From Planococcus sp. SK3692 (lineage in GTDB: Bacteria; Bacillota; Bacilli; Bacillales_A; Planococcaceae): a stretch of 64,000 nucleotides of DNA. Numbering within the stretch: the stretch's first letter is position 1; each line of letters opens with the position of its first letter. The DNA is taken from NCBI RefSeq assembly GCF_028890485.2, contig NZ_JARCHV010000002.1, positions 558,001 through 622,000 of the forward strand, given 5' to 3'. Positions 22,592 through 31,951 of the stretch are shown in pieces. The notes beneath the pieces are model-generated. The model did not search any database. It was not told the origin of the DNA and saw only the letters and a list, made by a program, of their open reading frames with translations. Made by a program: the position numbers and the translations under genes.

Positions 22592-22717
22592 GATGATCCG
22601 CTCCTTCTCTGATTGTCGGGAAACCCTGTTTGCCAGTTATAGTGTTCGGTTGAACTATTTATAACTTATTTACAGTGTATAAGGGACTGGAAGAAAATGC
22701 ATGAGACTAAATTACCA

Positions 22718-22732
22718 AATATTCTAAAAATT
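22718..22732 (+). promoter_or_regulatory. CodY-box-like site upstream of dppA
   Basis: AATATTCTAAAAATT differs at two of 15 positions from the published CodY consensus AATTTTCWGAAAATT. The dpp operon of B. subtilis is CodY-repressed, so a site is expected, but this one lies about 250 nt upstream of the proposed promoter. The rest of the gap from 22592 to 22971 shows nothing else clear. Confidence 0.35.
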
Positions 22733-22971
22733 AAAATAAATAGAGAGCTTTATTCCATTTAAAGCCGTCAATTAAGACGTCCCGAGGATTGTGTAAAAGG
22801 GGTGAAAAATTTGTGCGGACGGCGATTATTAATGCACCTGACAAAATGGGCCGCAATTTCATGCAATGAATATGCACGGAATAGCAGGAACAAGAGAGTA
22901 ATTCGGCTGTTTTGAATGGATATTACCAGCCAGCTGCATAAGGAAGGTAAGATTTTGAATAAAAAATTATA

Positions 22972-23000
22972 TTGAAATATTCTTACAATATTGCTACATT
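22972..23000 (+). promoter_or_regulatory. dpp operon promoter with internal dyad
   Basis: TTGAAA and TACATT are 17 nt apart, with an extended TGc before the -10. An aatatt-5 nt-aatatt dyad fills the spacer and could bind a repressor. The dppA start is about 55 nt downstream. Confidence 0.6.
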
Positions 23001-23059
23001 AGTACATATAAAGTTTCAAAAATATTCCGAATAAGACAAACAAAGGGGAATTATGCAGC

Positions 23060-23884
23060 ATGAAATTTTACTTATCCATGGATATGGAAGGCGTGACGGC
23101 GCTTCCGGATTATACATATGTGGATTCACAAGAAGCGAATTACGAAAGGGGACGGCGCCTCATGACAGGCGACGCCAACGCCATCATTCACGGGGCTTTC
23201 GACGGGGGAGCGGAAGCGTTTCTTGTCAACGACTCGCATTCGAAGATGAACAATTTGATCGCTGAGGACCTTCACGAAGAAGCGCAGCTCATTACAGGCG
23301 GGGTCAAAGCATTCTCGATGGTCGAAGGTTTGGATGAAAGCTTCACTGGGGCTTTTTTTGCAGGCTATCATGCGCGCGCCGGGCAAAAAGGCGTTATGTC
23401 GCACGCCATGATTTTCGGTGTGCGGTCAATGTGGATTGACGATGTCGAAGTTGGCGAGCTCGGCTTGAATGCGTATGTCGCAGGTTACTACGGGGTACCT
23501 GTCTTGATGGTCGCAGGAGATGACTGCGCATGCAGGGAAGCAGAAGCGCTCATTCCAGGCGTCACGACTGTCGCGGTCAAAGAGACCTTGACTCGTTCTG
23601 CAGTCAAAACACTGCATCCGAAAAAAGCGCAGCGGCTGTTGCGCGAGCAAACACAGCAAGCGATCAAAAACAAAGAGTATGTAAAGCCGCTCGTGCCGCC
23701 AGAGCAGCCAACACTGCGCATGGAATTCACCAATTACGGCGAAGCGGAGCTCGCGGCGATGATGCCCGGTACTCGTATTGAAGAAGGCACTACGATTGTC
23801 CGCTACGAAGCACAAAACATATTGGAAGCTTATCGCGCCATGTTGGTCATGACAGAACTGGCGATGCAAGCGAAGTTCTGTTAG
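23060..23884 (+). CDS. dppA: D-aminopeptidase DppA (peptidase family M55)
   Basis: Zinc-dependent cytosolic aminopeptidase that cuts D-Ala-D-Ala and related peptides. The 274-residue product has the metal motif SMDMEGVT at the N-terminus, NDSHSKMNN with a metal-binding His, and GYHARAGQKGVMSHAM. It heads a gene set ordered exactly as dppABCDE-ykfABCD of B. subtilis, which imports and degrades cell-wall peptides. AAAGGGGAA lies about 12 nt upstream of ATG 23060. Confidence 0.94.
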   Translation: MKFYLSMDMEGVTALPDYTYVDSQEANYERGRRLMTGDANAIIHGAFDGGAEAFLVNDSHSKMNNLIAEDLHEEAQLITGGVKAFSMVEGLDESFTGAFFAGYHARAGQKGVMSHAMIFGVRSMWIDDVEVGELGLNAYVAGYYGVPVLMVAGDDCACREAEALIPGVTTVAVKETLTRSAVKTLHPKKAQRLLREQTQQAIKNKEYVKPLVPPEQPTLRMEFTNYGEAELAAMMPGTRIEEGTTIVRYEAQNILEAYRAMLVMTELAMQAKFC

Positions 23885-23896
23885 GGGGAAGAAATA

Positions 23897-24832
23897 ATGG
23901 GCAAATACATATTCAAACGATTTTTAATGATGCTCGTGACGATTTTCATCATCGCGACACTGACGTTTTTCCTGATGCACGCTGTTCCCGGATCGCCACT
24001 TGAAAGCGACCGCAATACAAACGAGACGGTGCAGGCGAATCTGGAGCGCTTCTACAAGCTCGATCAGCCGTTACATATCCAGTACTTGAGTTATATGCAA
24101 TCGATCGTCACCTTCGATTTCGGGCCATCGATCAAAGACCCGAACCGCACCGTCAATGAATTATTGGCGAGAGGCTTCCCGATCTCCTTCGAACTTGGGA
24201 TCATCACGATTCTCGTAGCGGTCGTTTCCGGAATCATTCTCGGGACGATGGCTGCGCTGCGGCACAATAAAATGATCGATTACGCGGCCATGGCCTTTGC
24301 GGTCATCGGAATCTCGATCCCGAACTTCGTGCTCGCCACGGTGCTGATCCAGCAGCTCGCGGTCAACTGGAATCTCTTCCCGCCAGCCACCTGGACAAGC
24401 CCGATGCATATGGTGTTGCCAGTACTGGCGCTGGCGACCGGGCCGATGGCGATCATCGCACGACTGACGCGCTCGAGCATGCTCGAAGTGCTGACGCAAG
24501 ATTACATCAAAATGGCACGCGCCAAAGGCATCAAGCCGATGCGCATCGTCTTGCGGCACGCTTTGCGTAATGCCTTGATGCCGGTCGTGACGATCATGGG
24601 CACCTTGCTTGCCGGCATTTTGACCGGAACTTTCGTCATCGAGAAGATCTTCGCGATTCCGGGGATGGGCAAATACTTTGTCGATTCGATCAATAACCGC
24701 GATTATCCGGTCATCATGGGCACCACGGTGTTCTACAGTGCGTTCTTGATTTTCATGCTGTTTCTGGTCGACATCGTCTACGGCATATTGGATCCGCGCA
24801 TCAAGCTCCACAAGAAAGAAGGTGATGTGTGA
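23897..24832 (+). CDS. dppB: Dipeptide ABC transporter permease DppB
   Basis: A 311-residue integral membrane permease with six predicted helices. The first helix follows MGKYIFKRFLMMLVT, a long external loop follows (about 35-95), and the ATP-binding-protein contact loop RLTRSSMLEVLTQDYIKMARAKGI is near residues 195-218. TAGGGGGAAGAAAT precedes ATG 23897. The stop overlaps the dppC start by one base. It forms a heterodimer with DppC, powered by DppD and the YkfD/DppF-like ATPase. Confidence 0.95.
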   Translation: MGKYIFKRFLMMLVTIFIIATLTFFLMHAVPGSPLESDRNTNETVQANLERFYKLDQPLHIQYLSYMQSIVTFDFGPSIKDPNRTVNELLARGFPISFELGIITILVAVVSGIILGTMAALRHNKMIDYAAMAFAVIGISIPNFVLATVLIQQLAVNWNLFPPATWTSPMHMVLPVLALATGPMAIIARLTRSSMLEVLTQDYIKMARAKGIKPMRIVLRHALRNALMPVVTIMGTLLAGILTGTFVIEKIFAIPGMGKYFVDSINNRDYPVIMGTTVFYSAFLIFMLFLVDIVYGILDPRIKLHKKEGDV

Positions 24833-25752
24833 TGACTCAAGTACGTGATGAATGGTTCCGCCCAACTGACAAAAACGGGGATGAAAAAGAAGCTGTCGTG
24901 CGCCCATCGCTTTCCTATTGGAAAGACGTCTGGCGCAGGCTAAAGCAAAACAAACTGGCGATGCTCGGCCTGATTTTCCTGGCGTTGCTCGCTGTGATGG
25001 CAATATTCGGCCCAGTTTTCTCTCCGCATTCCGTCACTACGCAAGACTTGCCGAACCAAAACCAGCCGCCGAGCGCGACGCATTGGTTCGGCACCGATGA
25101 AGCGGGGCGCGACGTCTTTACCCGCACTTGGTACGGCGCACGCATTTCCTTATTCGTCGGTTTGATGGCCGCATTGATCGATTTCGTTATCGGCATCGTT
25201 TACGGGGGCATCGCCGGCTATAAAGGCGGCAAAACGGACGGCATCATGATGCGCATCATCGAAATCCTTTACGGCTTGCCGTACTTGCTTGTCGTTATCT
25301 TGCTGCTCGTTGTGATGGGACCGTCTTTATGGACAATCATCCTCGCGCTCACTATCACCGGCTGGGTCGGCATGGCCCGAATTGTCAGGGGACAGGTGCT
25401 GCAAGTGAAAAACTACGAATTCGTCACAGCTTCGAAATCATTCGGGGCGAAAACGCCGCGTATCATCCGCAAGAACTTGATCCCGAACTCAATGGGGCCG
25501 ATCATCGTGCAAATGACCTTGACCGTACCGAGCGCCATTTTCGCTGAAGCGTTCTTGAGCTTTCTCGGCCTTGGGATCCAAGCTCCATTTGCGAGTTGGG
25601 GCGTCATGGCGAACGACGCTTTGCCGGTCATCATCTCAGGTGACTGGTGGCGCTTGTTCTTCCCAGCATTATTTATTTCATTGACGATGTTCGCATTTAA
25701 CGTACTTGGAGATGGGTTGCAAGATGCACTCGATCCGAAGATGAGGAAGTGA
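24832..25752 (+). CDS. dppC: Dipeptide ABC transporter permease DppC
   Basis: A 306-residue permease with a cytoplasmic N-terminal tail (1-40), a first helix at about 42-62 and the conserved external motif HWFGTDEAGRDVFTRTWYGARIS. The ATPase-contact loop is ARIVRGQVLQVKNYEFVTAS. I choose ATG 24832, which shares one base with the dppB stop (TGATG) and has AGAAGGTG upstream; GTG 24829 is a weaker choice. dppD follows after 4 nt. Confidence 0.95.
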   Translation: MTQVRDEWFRPTDKNGDEKEAVVRPSLSYWKDVWRRLKQNKLAMLGLIFLALLAVMAIFGPVFSPHSVTTQDLPNQNQPPSATHWFGTDEAGRDVFTRTWYGARISLFVGLMAALIDFVIGIVYGGIAGYKGGKTDGIMMRIIEILYGLPYLLVVILLLVVMGPSLWTIILALTITGWVGMARIVRGQVLQVKNYEFVTASKSFGAKTPRIIRKNLIPNSMGPIIVQMTLTVPSAIFAEAFLSFLGLGIQAPFASWGVMANDALPVIISGDWWRLFFPALFISLTMFAFNVLGDGLQDALDPKMRK

Positions 25753-25756
25753 AGAC

Positions 25757-26893
25757 ATGACAGGAAAGCAGATAGCTGAAGAGCTGGCGCGGACACGCTT
25801 GGAAGACGGGGCGGAAATCGATGCAGTCGACCATACCGGCAAACGCGGCAAAATTGTAAAACCGAAAAAGCGCAAGACTGTTACAGACGAGCGTATTCTC
25901 TCCGTACAGGACCTGCACGTGACGTTCAATACATACGGCGGAACCGTACAGGCCGTTCGCGGCGTCAATTTCGACTTGTATAAAGGAGAAACTTTGGCAA
26001 TTGTCGGGGAATCAGGCTGCGGCAAATCAGTGACATCCAATGCCATCATGGGCTTGGTCCAGCAGCCGCCCGGGAAAATCAGTTCCAAAGGCGTTCATTT
26101 CAAAACACAGGATCTCACCAAATTATCGAAGAAAGAAATGCGCAAAATTCAAGGCGTTGACATCTCGATGATTTTCCAGGATCCAATGACTGCATTAAAC
26201 CCGACCTTGACGATCGGCGAGCAATTGACGGAAGGCGTTAAGCAGCATAAGAACTTGAACAAAGCGCAAGCGAAAGAGCGTGCGATCGATATGCTCAAAC
26301 TGGTCGGCATACCGAATCCAGAAGAGCGGCTCAAGCAATATCCGCACCAATTTTCGGGAGGCATGCGCCAGCGCATCGTCATCGCAATCGCCTTGATTTG
26401 CGAGCCGGAATTATTGATTGCCGATGAACCAACGACTGCGCTCGATGTGACGATCCAAGCACAGATTCTGGAATTGTTTGAAGAAATCCAAGCGAAAACC
26501 GGCGTGTCGATCATCTTGATCACGCACGACCTCGGCGTTGTCGCAAAAATCGCCGATCGCATCGCGGTTATGTACGCCGGCAAAGTGATTGAAACCGGCG
26601 ATAAGCGCGAAATTTTCTATAACCCGCAGCATCCCTATACAAAAGGCTTGCTGAATTCTGTGCCGCGGCTCGACCTTGCCGGCGGTGAGTTGAAACCGAT
26701 CGACGGCACGCCGCCCGATCTGTTTGCACCGCCGACCGGCTGCCCATTCGCTGCGCGCTGCCCGTTTTCGATGGACGTTTGCACGAATGTTTATCCGGAA
26801 GTGACGGCTTTATCTGAGACCCATAAAGTGGATTGCTGGCTGCAGGATCCGAGGGCTCAAAAATTGATCGACGAACAGGCTTTTGCAAGATAG
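25757..26893 (+). CDS. dppD: Dipeptide ABC transporter ATP-binding protein DppD
   Basis: A 378-residue ATPase. Walker A is GESGCGKSVTSN, the signature FSGGMRQRIVIA, Walker B ELLIADEPTTALDV and the switch His in LITHDLG. The C-terminal oligopeptide-transporter module has the Cys-rich TGCPFAARCPFSMDVC, which may bind an iron-sulfur cluster. An N-terminal extension of about 45 residues rich in Lys, Arg and Glu precedes the domain and is longer than usual; a later start inside it cannot be excluded, but no better ribosome site is evident. Confidence 0.94.
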   Translation: MTGKQIAEELARTRLEDGAEIDAVDHTGKRGKIVKPKKRKTVTDERILSVQDLHVTFNTYGGTVQAVRGVNFDLYKGETLAIVGESGCGKSVTSNAIMGLVQQPPGKISSKGVHFKTQDLTKLSKKEMRKIQGVDISMIFQDPMTALNPTLTIGEQLTEGVKQHKNLNKAQAKERAIDMLKLVGIPNPEERLKQYPHQFSGGMRQRIVIAIALICEPELLIADEPTTALDVTIQAQILELFEEIQAKTGVSIILITHDLGVVAKIADRIAVMYAGKVIETGDKREIFYNPQHPYTKGLLNSVPRLDLAGGELKPIDGTPPDLFAPPTGCPFAARCPFSMDVCTNVYPEVTALSETHKVDCWLQDPRAQKLIDEQAFAR

Positions 26894-26937
26894 TTTTGGC
26901 TGGAGGCGCATTTGCGCATTCACATAAAGAGAAACTT

Positions 26938-27029
26938 CAATCAGTGGGGGTTTTTCTTATCCCACTGATTGTTAGTTGATCCAATCAGACTTTTAGGGAC
27001 CGTGAATCTCCCGCTTGTAAAAGTGGGAG
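26938..27029 (+). repeat. Cluster of hairpins, possible IS200/IS605-type end remnant
   Basis: Two separate hairpins lie here: caatcagtggg with cccactgattg (11-bp perfect, 26938-26971) and ctcccgctt with aagtgggag (27008-27029). Direct repeats of ggaccgt flank the second. From memory the layout resembles the subterminal hairpins of IS200/IS605-type elements; no transposase or TnpB gene is present. It lies between dppD and dppE and may instead be a processing or attenuation structure. Confidence 0.35.
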
Positions 27030-27081
27030 TCTTACGGACCGTTGAAGTGTGATAAAAAAGAAAACATTAGGGGGAAAACAC

Positions 27082-28719
27082 ATGAAGAAATGGCTCGTAT
27101 TGTTTCTGATGGCGATGTTCGTGTTCGTTCTCGCAGCTTGTACAGCAAGTGAAGACGCGGGAGAAGACACAAGCACCGATTCAGGCGAAGAAGGCACTGC
27201 TGATTCTGGCGGGAAAAAAACATTGTTTATGAATAACGCGGAAGAACCGACTTCATTCGATCCATCGATCGGCTTTAACGCCGTATCATGGAGCGCTTTG
27301 AATAACTTGATGGAAGGTTTGACACGCTTGGATGAATCATCTCAGCCGGTCGAAGCGACAGCTGAATCAATCGACGTCTCTGAAGATGGATTGACTTACA
27401 CATTCAATATCCGTGAAGATGCTAACTGGTCGAACGGCGAACCGGTTACAGCTGGCGACTTCGTATTCGCTTGGCAGCACATGCTAGACCCGGAAACAGC
27501 TTCTCCGGCAGCTTTCCTTGCTTACTTCATTGAAGGAGCGGAAGCGTATAACAATGGCGAAGGCGCGGTAGAAGATATTGCGATTTCTGCAGAAGACGAC
27601 AAAACCTTCGTCGTGAAATTGACAGAACCGACAGAAGCATTCTTGAACATCATTACGAACCCAAGCTTCTTCCCAATCCACGAAGCGACAGCTACTGAAA
27701 ATCCGGAATGGCACACAGAAGCAGAGAGCTTTGTCGGAAACGGCCCGTTCAACTTGGCTTCTTGGAGCCATGACGAAGAGTTCGTCTTTGAGAAGAACGA
27801 AGAATATTGGGATGCTGAAAACGTGAACTTGGACAAAGTCCACTGGGCAATGGTCAACGACCCGAACACTGAATATCAAATGTATGAAGCGGGTGAACTT
27901 GATGTTTCAAGCGTGCCAGCTGAAATGTCCGAACAATTGCAGGATTCTCCGGAACTTACCGTACTTGATCAGGCCGGTACGTATTTCTACCGTTACAATG
28001 TAGAAGAAGAGCCATTTACGAATAAAAAAGTCCGCCAAGCATTCGCTTATGCGGTCAATCAAGATGATATCGTCCAATACGTGACGAAAAACGGTGAAAA
28101 ACCGGCCTACGGTTTTGTCTCCTACGGATTTGAAGGGCCGAATGGCCAGGAATTCCGTGATGAAGCAGGCGAATTGGTGAAATTTGACGCAGACAAAGCG
28201 AAGCAATTGCTTGAAGAAGGCATGGAAGAAGAAGGCTGGGATGAATTGCCGCCAGTCACCATCACTTACTCAACAAGCGAATCACACCAGAACATTGCTG
28301 AAACATTGCAAGATCAATTCAAGACCGCTTTGGATGTAGATGTTGAACTTCAGAATGTTGAAGCGAGCGTATTCTTGACAGAACAAAAAGAATTCAAATA
28401 CCAATTGTCGCGCAGCTCATTTATCCATGACTACGCTGATCCGATCAACGCGCTTGAAAGCTTCATCACTGATTCTTCCATGAACCGTACTCAATGGTCC
28501 AACGAAGAATTCGATAAACTCATCGCTGACGCAAAAGCAGAAACAGACTCTGCAGCGCGTTGGGAAATGCTCATCGAAGCAGAAAAAATCCTAATGGACG
28601 AAATGCCGATCTTCCCGATCCATTTCTATAACCAAGTCCAGCTGCAAAAAGAAGGCGTCGAAGGCATCCTTCGCCACCCGGTTGGGTATATCGATTTGAA
28701 GAATGCGGATAAAAACTAA
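27082..28719 (+). CDS. dppE: Peptide-binding lipoprotein DppE/OppA-like (SBP family 5)
   Basis: The extracellular receptor of the transporter, about 545 residues. A lipoprotein signal (KKWLVLFLMAMFVFVLAAC) with lipobox LAAC puts the lipid anchor on Cys near residue 20. A low-complexity Glu/Asp/Ser/Gly linker follows, then the solute-binding fold. I start at ATG 27082, with TTAGGGGGAA upstream, rather than the upstream open-frame start. It is the fifth gene of the dpp set. The hairpins upstream and the family A repeat downstream may give its message a separate fate from dppABCD. Confidence 0.93.
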   Translation: MKKWLVLFLMAMFVFVLAACTASEDAGEDTSTDSGEEGTADSGGKKTLFMNNAEEPTSFDPSIGFNAVSWSALNNLMEGLTRLDESSQPVEATAESIDVSEDGLTYTFNIREDANWSNGEPVTAGDFVFAWQHMLDPETASPAAFLAYFIEGAEAYNNGEGAVEDIAISAEDDKTFVVKLTEPTEAFLNIITNPSFFPIHEATATENPEWHTEAESFVGNGPFNLASWSHDEEFVFEKNEEYWDAENVNLDKVHWAMVNDPNTEYQMYEAGELDVSSVPAEMSEQLQDSPELTVLDQAGTYFYRYNVEEEPFTNKKVRQAFAYAVNQDDIVQYVTKNGEKPAYGFVSYGFEGPNGQEFRDEAGELVKFDADKAKQLLEEGMEEEGWDELPPVTITYSTSESHQNIAETLQDQFKTALDVDVELQNVEASVFLTEQKEFKYQLSRSSFIHDYADPINALESFITDSSMNRTQWSNEEFDKLIADAKAETDSAARWEMLIEAEKILMDEMPIFPIHFYNQVQLQKEGVEGILRHPVGYIDLKNADKN

Positions 28720-28856
28720 AAGCGATCACGCCCGCTAAGCTCCGACAGGCATAAGACGATTCCACGAAGCGGCGCTCTATGCCGCACAGTGGAAGTGGCT
28801 TATGACCCGAGGAGTTGGGCGTGAGAGCTGGATAAAACTAAAAGCGATCACGCCCG
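28718..28856 (+). repeat. Family A hairpin repeat, copy A7, after dppE
   Basis: acgccc pairs with gggcgt, ctccg with cgaggag, cataag with cttatg, ttccac with gtggaa and gcggc with gccgc. The opening aaaagcgatcacgcccg is repeated 122 nt later, so the copy ends with the start of another unit, as A3, A4 and A5 do. Confidence 0.85.
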
Positions 28857-28877
28857 AACAACGGACTTGATCACTTG

Positions 28878-28919
28878 AAAAAACAGAAGCGCGGCCAGGC
28901 GCCGCGCTTTTCTGTTTTT
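28878..28919. terminator. Intrinsic terminator after dppE
   Basis: aaaaaacagaagcgcggc and gccgcgcttttctgttttt form a long stem with one bulge and a T run. It separates the dpp genes from the ykf genes, so the latter may need read-through or their own promoter. Confidence 0.8.
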
Positions 28920-28979
28920 CACTGAGGAAAACTGGTAGTTTTAATGAGTGAAGAACAGAAAACTAGAGGAGTGAGCAAT

Positions 28980-29903
28980 ATGCGCACAATGCCAAAACGA
29001 TTGCAAAAAGGGGATACGGTGGGCATCATCTCGCCATCCAGTCCACCGAACTTAGAAAATTTGAAAAAGGCTTTGCCTTTCTTAGAAGAATTGGGATTAA
29101 AAGTGAAGATGGGTAAATCAGTCGAAGCGAAAAACGGCTATCTCGCCGGAACCGATGACGAACGTTTAGCGGATTTACATGCCATGTTCGAAGACCCGGA
29201 AGTAAAAGCCATTATATGTGCAGGCGGAGGGTACGGAGCGGCTCGCTACGCAGATCGGATCGATTACGCGATGATCAAGGAAAACCCGAAAATTTTCTGG
29301 GGCTACTCAGATGTAACATTTTTACATAATGCGATCGGCATGTATGCAGAGTTGGTGACTTTCCACGGGCCAATGTTGGCATCGGATGTCGGAAAGCCGG
29401 AATTCCATGAACGCAGCGGCCGCATGTTCGGCCAGATGTTCCAGCCCTTCGAATTGCATTACGACGAAACCATTTCCGAACTGGAAACTTTAGCTGGCGG
29501 CATGGCAGACGGCGAATTGGTAGGGGGCAATCTATCTTTGATTCGAGGGACTCTTGGGACAAAGTTCGAGATCGACACGAAAGATAAGATCTTGTTGATT
29601 GAAGACACAGGGGAAGAACCGTATCAAGTGGACGAAATGCTCAACCAGCTGAAAATGGCGCGCAAGTTCGAGCAAGTGGCCGGAATTGTCATCGGTGATT
29701 TCAAGAACGCTGAACCGAAAAAGCCGGAACAATCGTGGACGCTCGCGCAAGTATTGGATGATTGCTTTAAAGACTTGGAGGTGCCAGTTGTGAAAGGCTT
29801 CAAGATCGGCCATTGCGAACCGCATTTCTCCGTGCCGCTTGGCGTAAAAGCCCGTCTTGATGCCAGTGCGAAAACCTTGACCATCTTGCCGGGGGTCGAA
29901 TGA
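28980..29903 (+). CDS. ykfA: LD-carboxypeptidase (peptidase family S66), YkfA-like
   Basis: Removes the terminal D-Ala from muropeptides in the cytosol. The 307-residue product has the substrate loop AGGGYGAARY, the nucleophile Ser in WGYSDVTFLHN, a catalytic Glu in LLIEDTGEEPYQVD and the catalytic His in GHCEPHFSVPLGV. I start at ATG 28980, since AGAGGAGTG lies 6-7 nt upstream; the open frame from 28944 lacks a ribosome site. ykfB follows after one base. Confidence 0.93.
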   Translation: MRTMPKRLQKGDTVGIISPSSPPNLENLKKALPFLEELGLKVKMGKSVEAKNGYLAGTDDERLADLHAMFEDPEVKAIICAGGGYGAARYADRIDYAMIKENPKIFWGYSDVTFLHNAIGMYAELVTFHGPMLASDVGKPEFHERSGRMFGQMFQPFELHYDETISELETLAGGMADGELVGGNLSLIRGTLGTKFEIDTKDKILLIEDTGEEPYQVDEMLNQLKMARKFEQVAGIVIGDFKNAEPKKPEQSWTLAQVLDDCFKDLEVPVVKGFKIGHCEPHFSVPLGVKARLDASAKTLTILPGVE

Positions 29904-29904
29904 T

Positions 29905-31011
29905 ATGACCGTTTTAACGTCTATCGAGACTTACCGGATAGCCGTTCCCTTAAAAAAGCCGTTCAAGACAGCACTCCGAACTGTAGAATCGGCAGAAGCG
30001 GTCATCGTCCATTTGACGACGCAAGACGGCCGCTCCGGTTTCGGTGAAGCGCCGCCAACCCATGTCATCACAGGTGATACACTGGACGGAATCGAACGGG
30101 CTGTGCATTTGATTGGCGCCGGTTTGATCGGGATGGATGTGAGGCGCAGTGAACAGCTTTTCGAAAAGCTCCACAAGACGCTCGTCGGCAACACCAGCGC
30201 CAAAGCGGCGGTGGATGTGGCGCTTTATGATTTGATCGCGCAACAAGCAGGCATGCCCTTAACACAGTTTCTTGGCGGCTACCGTGAATCGATCGAGACC
30301 GATTACACGGTTTCGGTCAATGCTCCAGAAGAAATGGCACAAGATGCGGCAGACTATGAACAGCAAGGCTTTACGGTTTTGAAAGTGAAAGTCGGCATCG
30401 ACCAGGCGGAGAATGATTTCAAGAGAATTCAAGCGATCCGCAAACGTGTCGGTGACAAAGTCACTTTGCGTCTGGACGCCAATCAAGGATGGGACCCGAA
30501 ATCGGCGGTGCGCATCATCAATCAGATGGAAGACGCCGGATTTGATATCGAATTGATCGAGCAGCCGGTGCCAGCACGTGACATCGAAGGCTTGAAATTC
30601 GTCACCGACCACACCTTGACGCCGATCATGGCGGATGAGAGCGTTTTTTCACCGGTTGACGCGAAACGCGTGTTGGAATTGCGCGCAGCGGATTTGATTA
30701 ACATCAAATTGATGAAATCGGGCGGTATCCACCGGGCATTGAAAATCAATGCACTTGCAGAGACTTTCGGCGTGCCGTGCATGACAGGCAGCATGATCGA
30801 AACGAAACTCGGGCTGTCTGCAGCTGCCCATTTTGCGGCGAGCCAGCCGAATGTGACACGTTTTGATTTTGATGCGCCGCTTATGCTCAAAGAGGATCTT
30901 TTGCCAGGCGGCATCCAATACAGCGGCAAAGCCATCCACTTTTCAGATCAGCCGGGACTTGGCATCGATGCAGGTCGTTTCCTGGAAACTTTACGTGAAC
31001 GGAGAGGATAA
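29905..31011 (+). CDS. ykfB: L-Ala-D/L-Glu epimerase (enolase superfamily), YkfB-like
   Basis: Epimerises L-Ala-D-Glu from peptidoglycan to L-Ala-L-Glu. The 368-residue product has an enolase-type N-terminal lid and a barrel with the catalytic Lys pair in VLKVKVG, metal ligands in LRLDANQGWD, IELIEQP and MADESVF, and the second catalytic Lys in INIKLMKSGG. It sits tightly between the S66 peptidase and the NlpC/P60 peptidase, as in the ykf operon. Confidence 0.93.
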   Translation: MTVLTSIETYRIAVPLKKPFKTALRTVESAEAVIVHLTTQDGRSGFGEAPPTHVITGDTLDGIERAVHLIGAGLIGMDVRRSEQLFEKLHKTLVGNTSAKAAVDVALYDLIAQQAGMPLTQFLGGYRESIETDYTVSVNAPEEMAQDAADYEQQGFTVLKVKVGIDQAENDFKRIQAIRKRVGDKVTLRLDANQGWDPKSAVRIINQMEDAGFDIELIEQPVPARDIEGLKFVTDHTLTPIMADESVFSPVDAKRVLELRAADLINIKLMKSGGIHRALKINALAETFGVPCMTGSMIETKLGLSAAAHFAASQPNVTRFDFDAPLMLKEDLLPGGIQYSGKAIHFSDQPGLGIDAGRFLETLRERRG

Positions 31012-31012
31012 C

Positions 31013-31951
31013 ATGGCACAGACAGAATCGACGACATGGGTTTGCCGCGTTCCGGTAACAAGCGCCTGGACCCATCCCGAAAAAGTGCGGGAAGTGGACG
31101 CTAAAGGCGTCGCAGAAACGCCGGACATGAATAAATGGCGTGAAGCGATGAATCAGCCGGAAACGAAGGACCTCACTGTAAGCAACCGCCTGCAAACGCA
31201 GCTGCTTTATGGGGAACCTGTTTTAATAGAAGAAATCGACGGCGAGTGGGCGAAAATTATTGCGCCTTGGCAGGCATCCCATAAGGATGAACGCGGCTAT
31301 CCAGGGTGGGTGCCAGTCGCGCATTTAAAAGAAATGGACTCAGTTTCGGATCGAAGCTACGCACGCGTATCCGCTGATAAAGCGCAATTATGGGCACCAG
31401 ATCGCCGGCCGGTCGCCCAGCTGCCATTCAACAGTTTGCTGCCGGTCAAAGATGCAGATGAAACCCACATCCATGTCCATACGCCGGATGGCGACGCATA
31501 CATAGAAGCTATACATGTCCAGCTTGTCCCGGCACCTGAACAGATTCCAATCGGGAGCGGCCAATCAATTGTGAACGCGGCAGAACGATTTTTGGGATTA
31601 CAATATTTCTGGGGCGGCATGTCGAGCTTTGGTTATGACTGTTCGGGGTTTTCTCATCACATGCTGAAAGCAAACGGCCTATACATATCACGCGACGCAG
31701 GAGACCAGTCGATAGAAGGAGCGGAAGTCGACCGGCTCGATCCCGATTCCTGGCAAGTAGGGGATCTATTGTTCTTCGCCTACGAAGAAGGATTAGGCAA
31801 ACTGCATCACGTCGGCATTTACTATGGCGATGGCATGATGATCCATTCGCCGACATCCGGCAAAGCCATTGAAATCACTCGTCTCGAAGGCACGGTCTAT
31901 GACAAGGAATTGTGTGCTGTCCGCAGATTTACACAGGAGGAAACAACATGA
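31013..31951 (+). CDS. ykfC: NlpC/P60 gamma-D-Glu-diamino acid endopeptidase, YkfC-like
   Basis: Cuts between D-Glu and the diamino acid of murein peptides bearing a free N-terminal L-Ala. The 312-residue product has two SH3-like domains (about 8-95 and 110-170) and a C-terminal NlpC/P60 domain with Cys in GYDCSGFSHHML and His in LHHVGIYYGDGMMIH. No signal peptide is visible, which fits cytosolic recycling. I start at ATG 31013 with GGAGAGG upstream, not at the open-frame start in ykfB. Its end overlaps ykfD by 4 nt. Confidence 0.92.
   Translation: MAQTESTTWVCRVPVTSAWTHPEKVREVDAKGVAETPDMNKWREAMNQPETKDLTVSNRLQTQLLYGEPVLIEEIDGEWAKIIAPWQASHKDERGYPGWVPVAHLKEMDSVSDRSYARVSADKAQLWAPDRRPVAQLPFNSLLPVKDADETHIHVHTPDGDAYIEAIHVQLVPAPEQIPIGSGQSIVNAAERFLGLQYFWGGMSSFGYDCSGFSHHMLKANGLYISRDAGDQSIEGAEVDRLDPDSWQVGDLLFFAYEEGLGKLHHVGIYYGDGMMIHSPTSGKAIEITRLEGTVYDKELCAVRRFTQEETT

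Noticed and set aside
24161..25003. 280-codon antisense reading frame across dppB and dppC
   Set aside because: Rich in His, Arg, Asp and Gln, without domain features. It is the shadow of two clear permease genes on the other strand.
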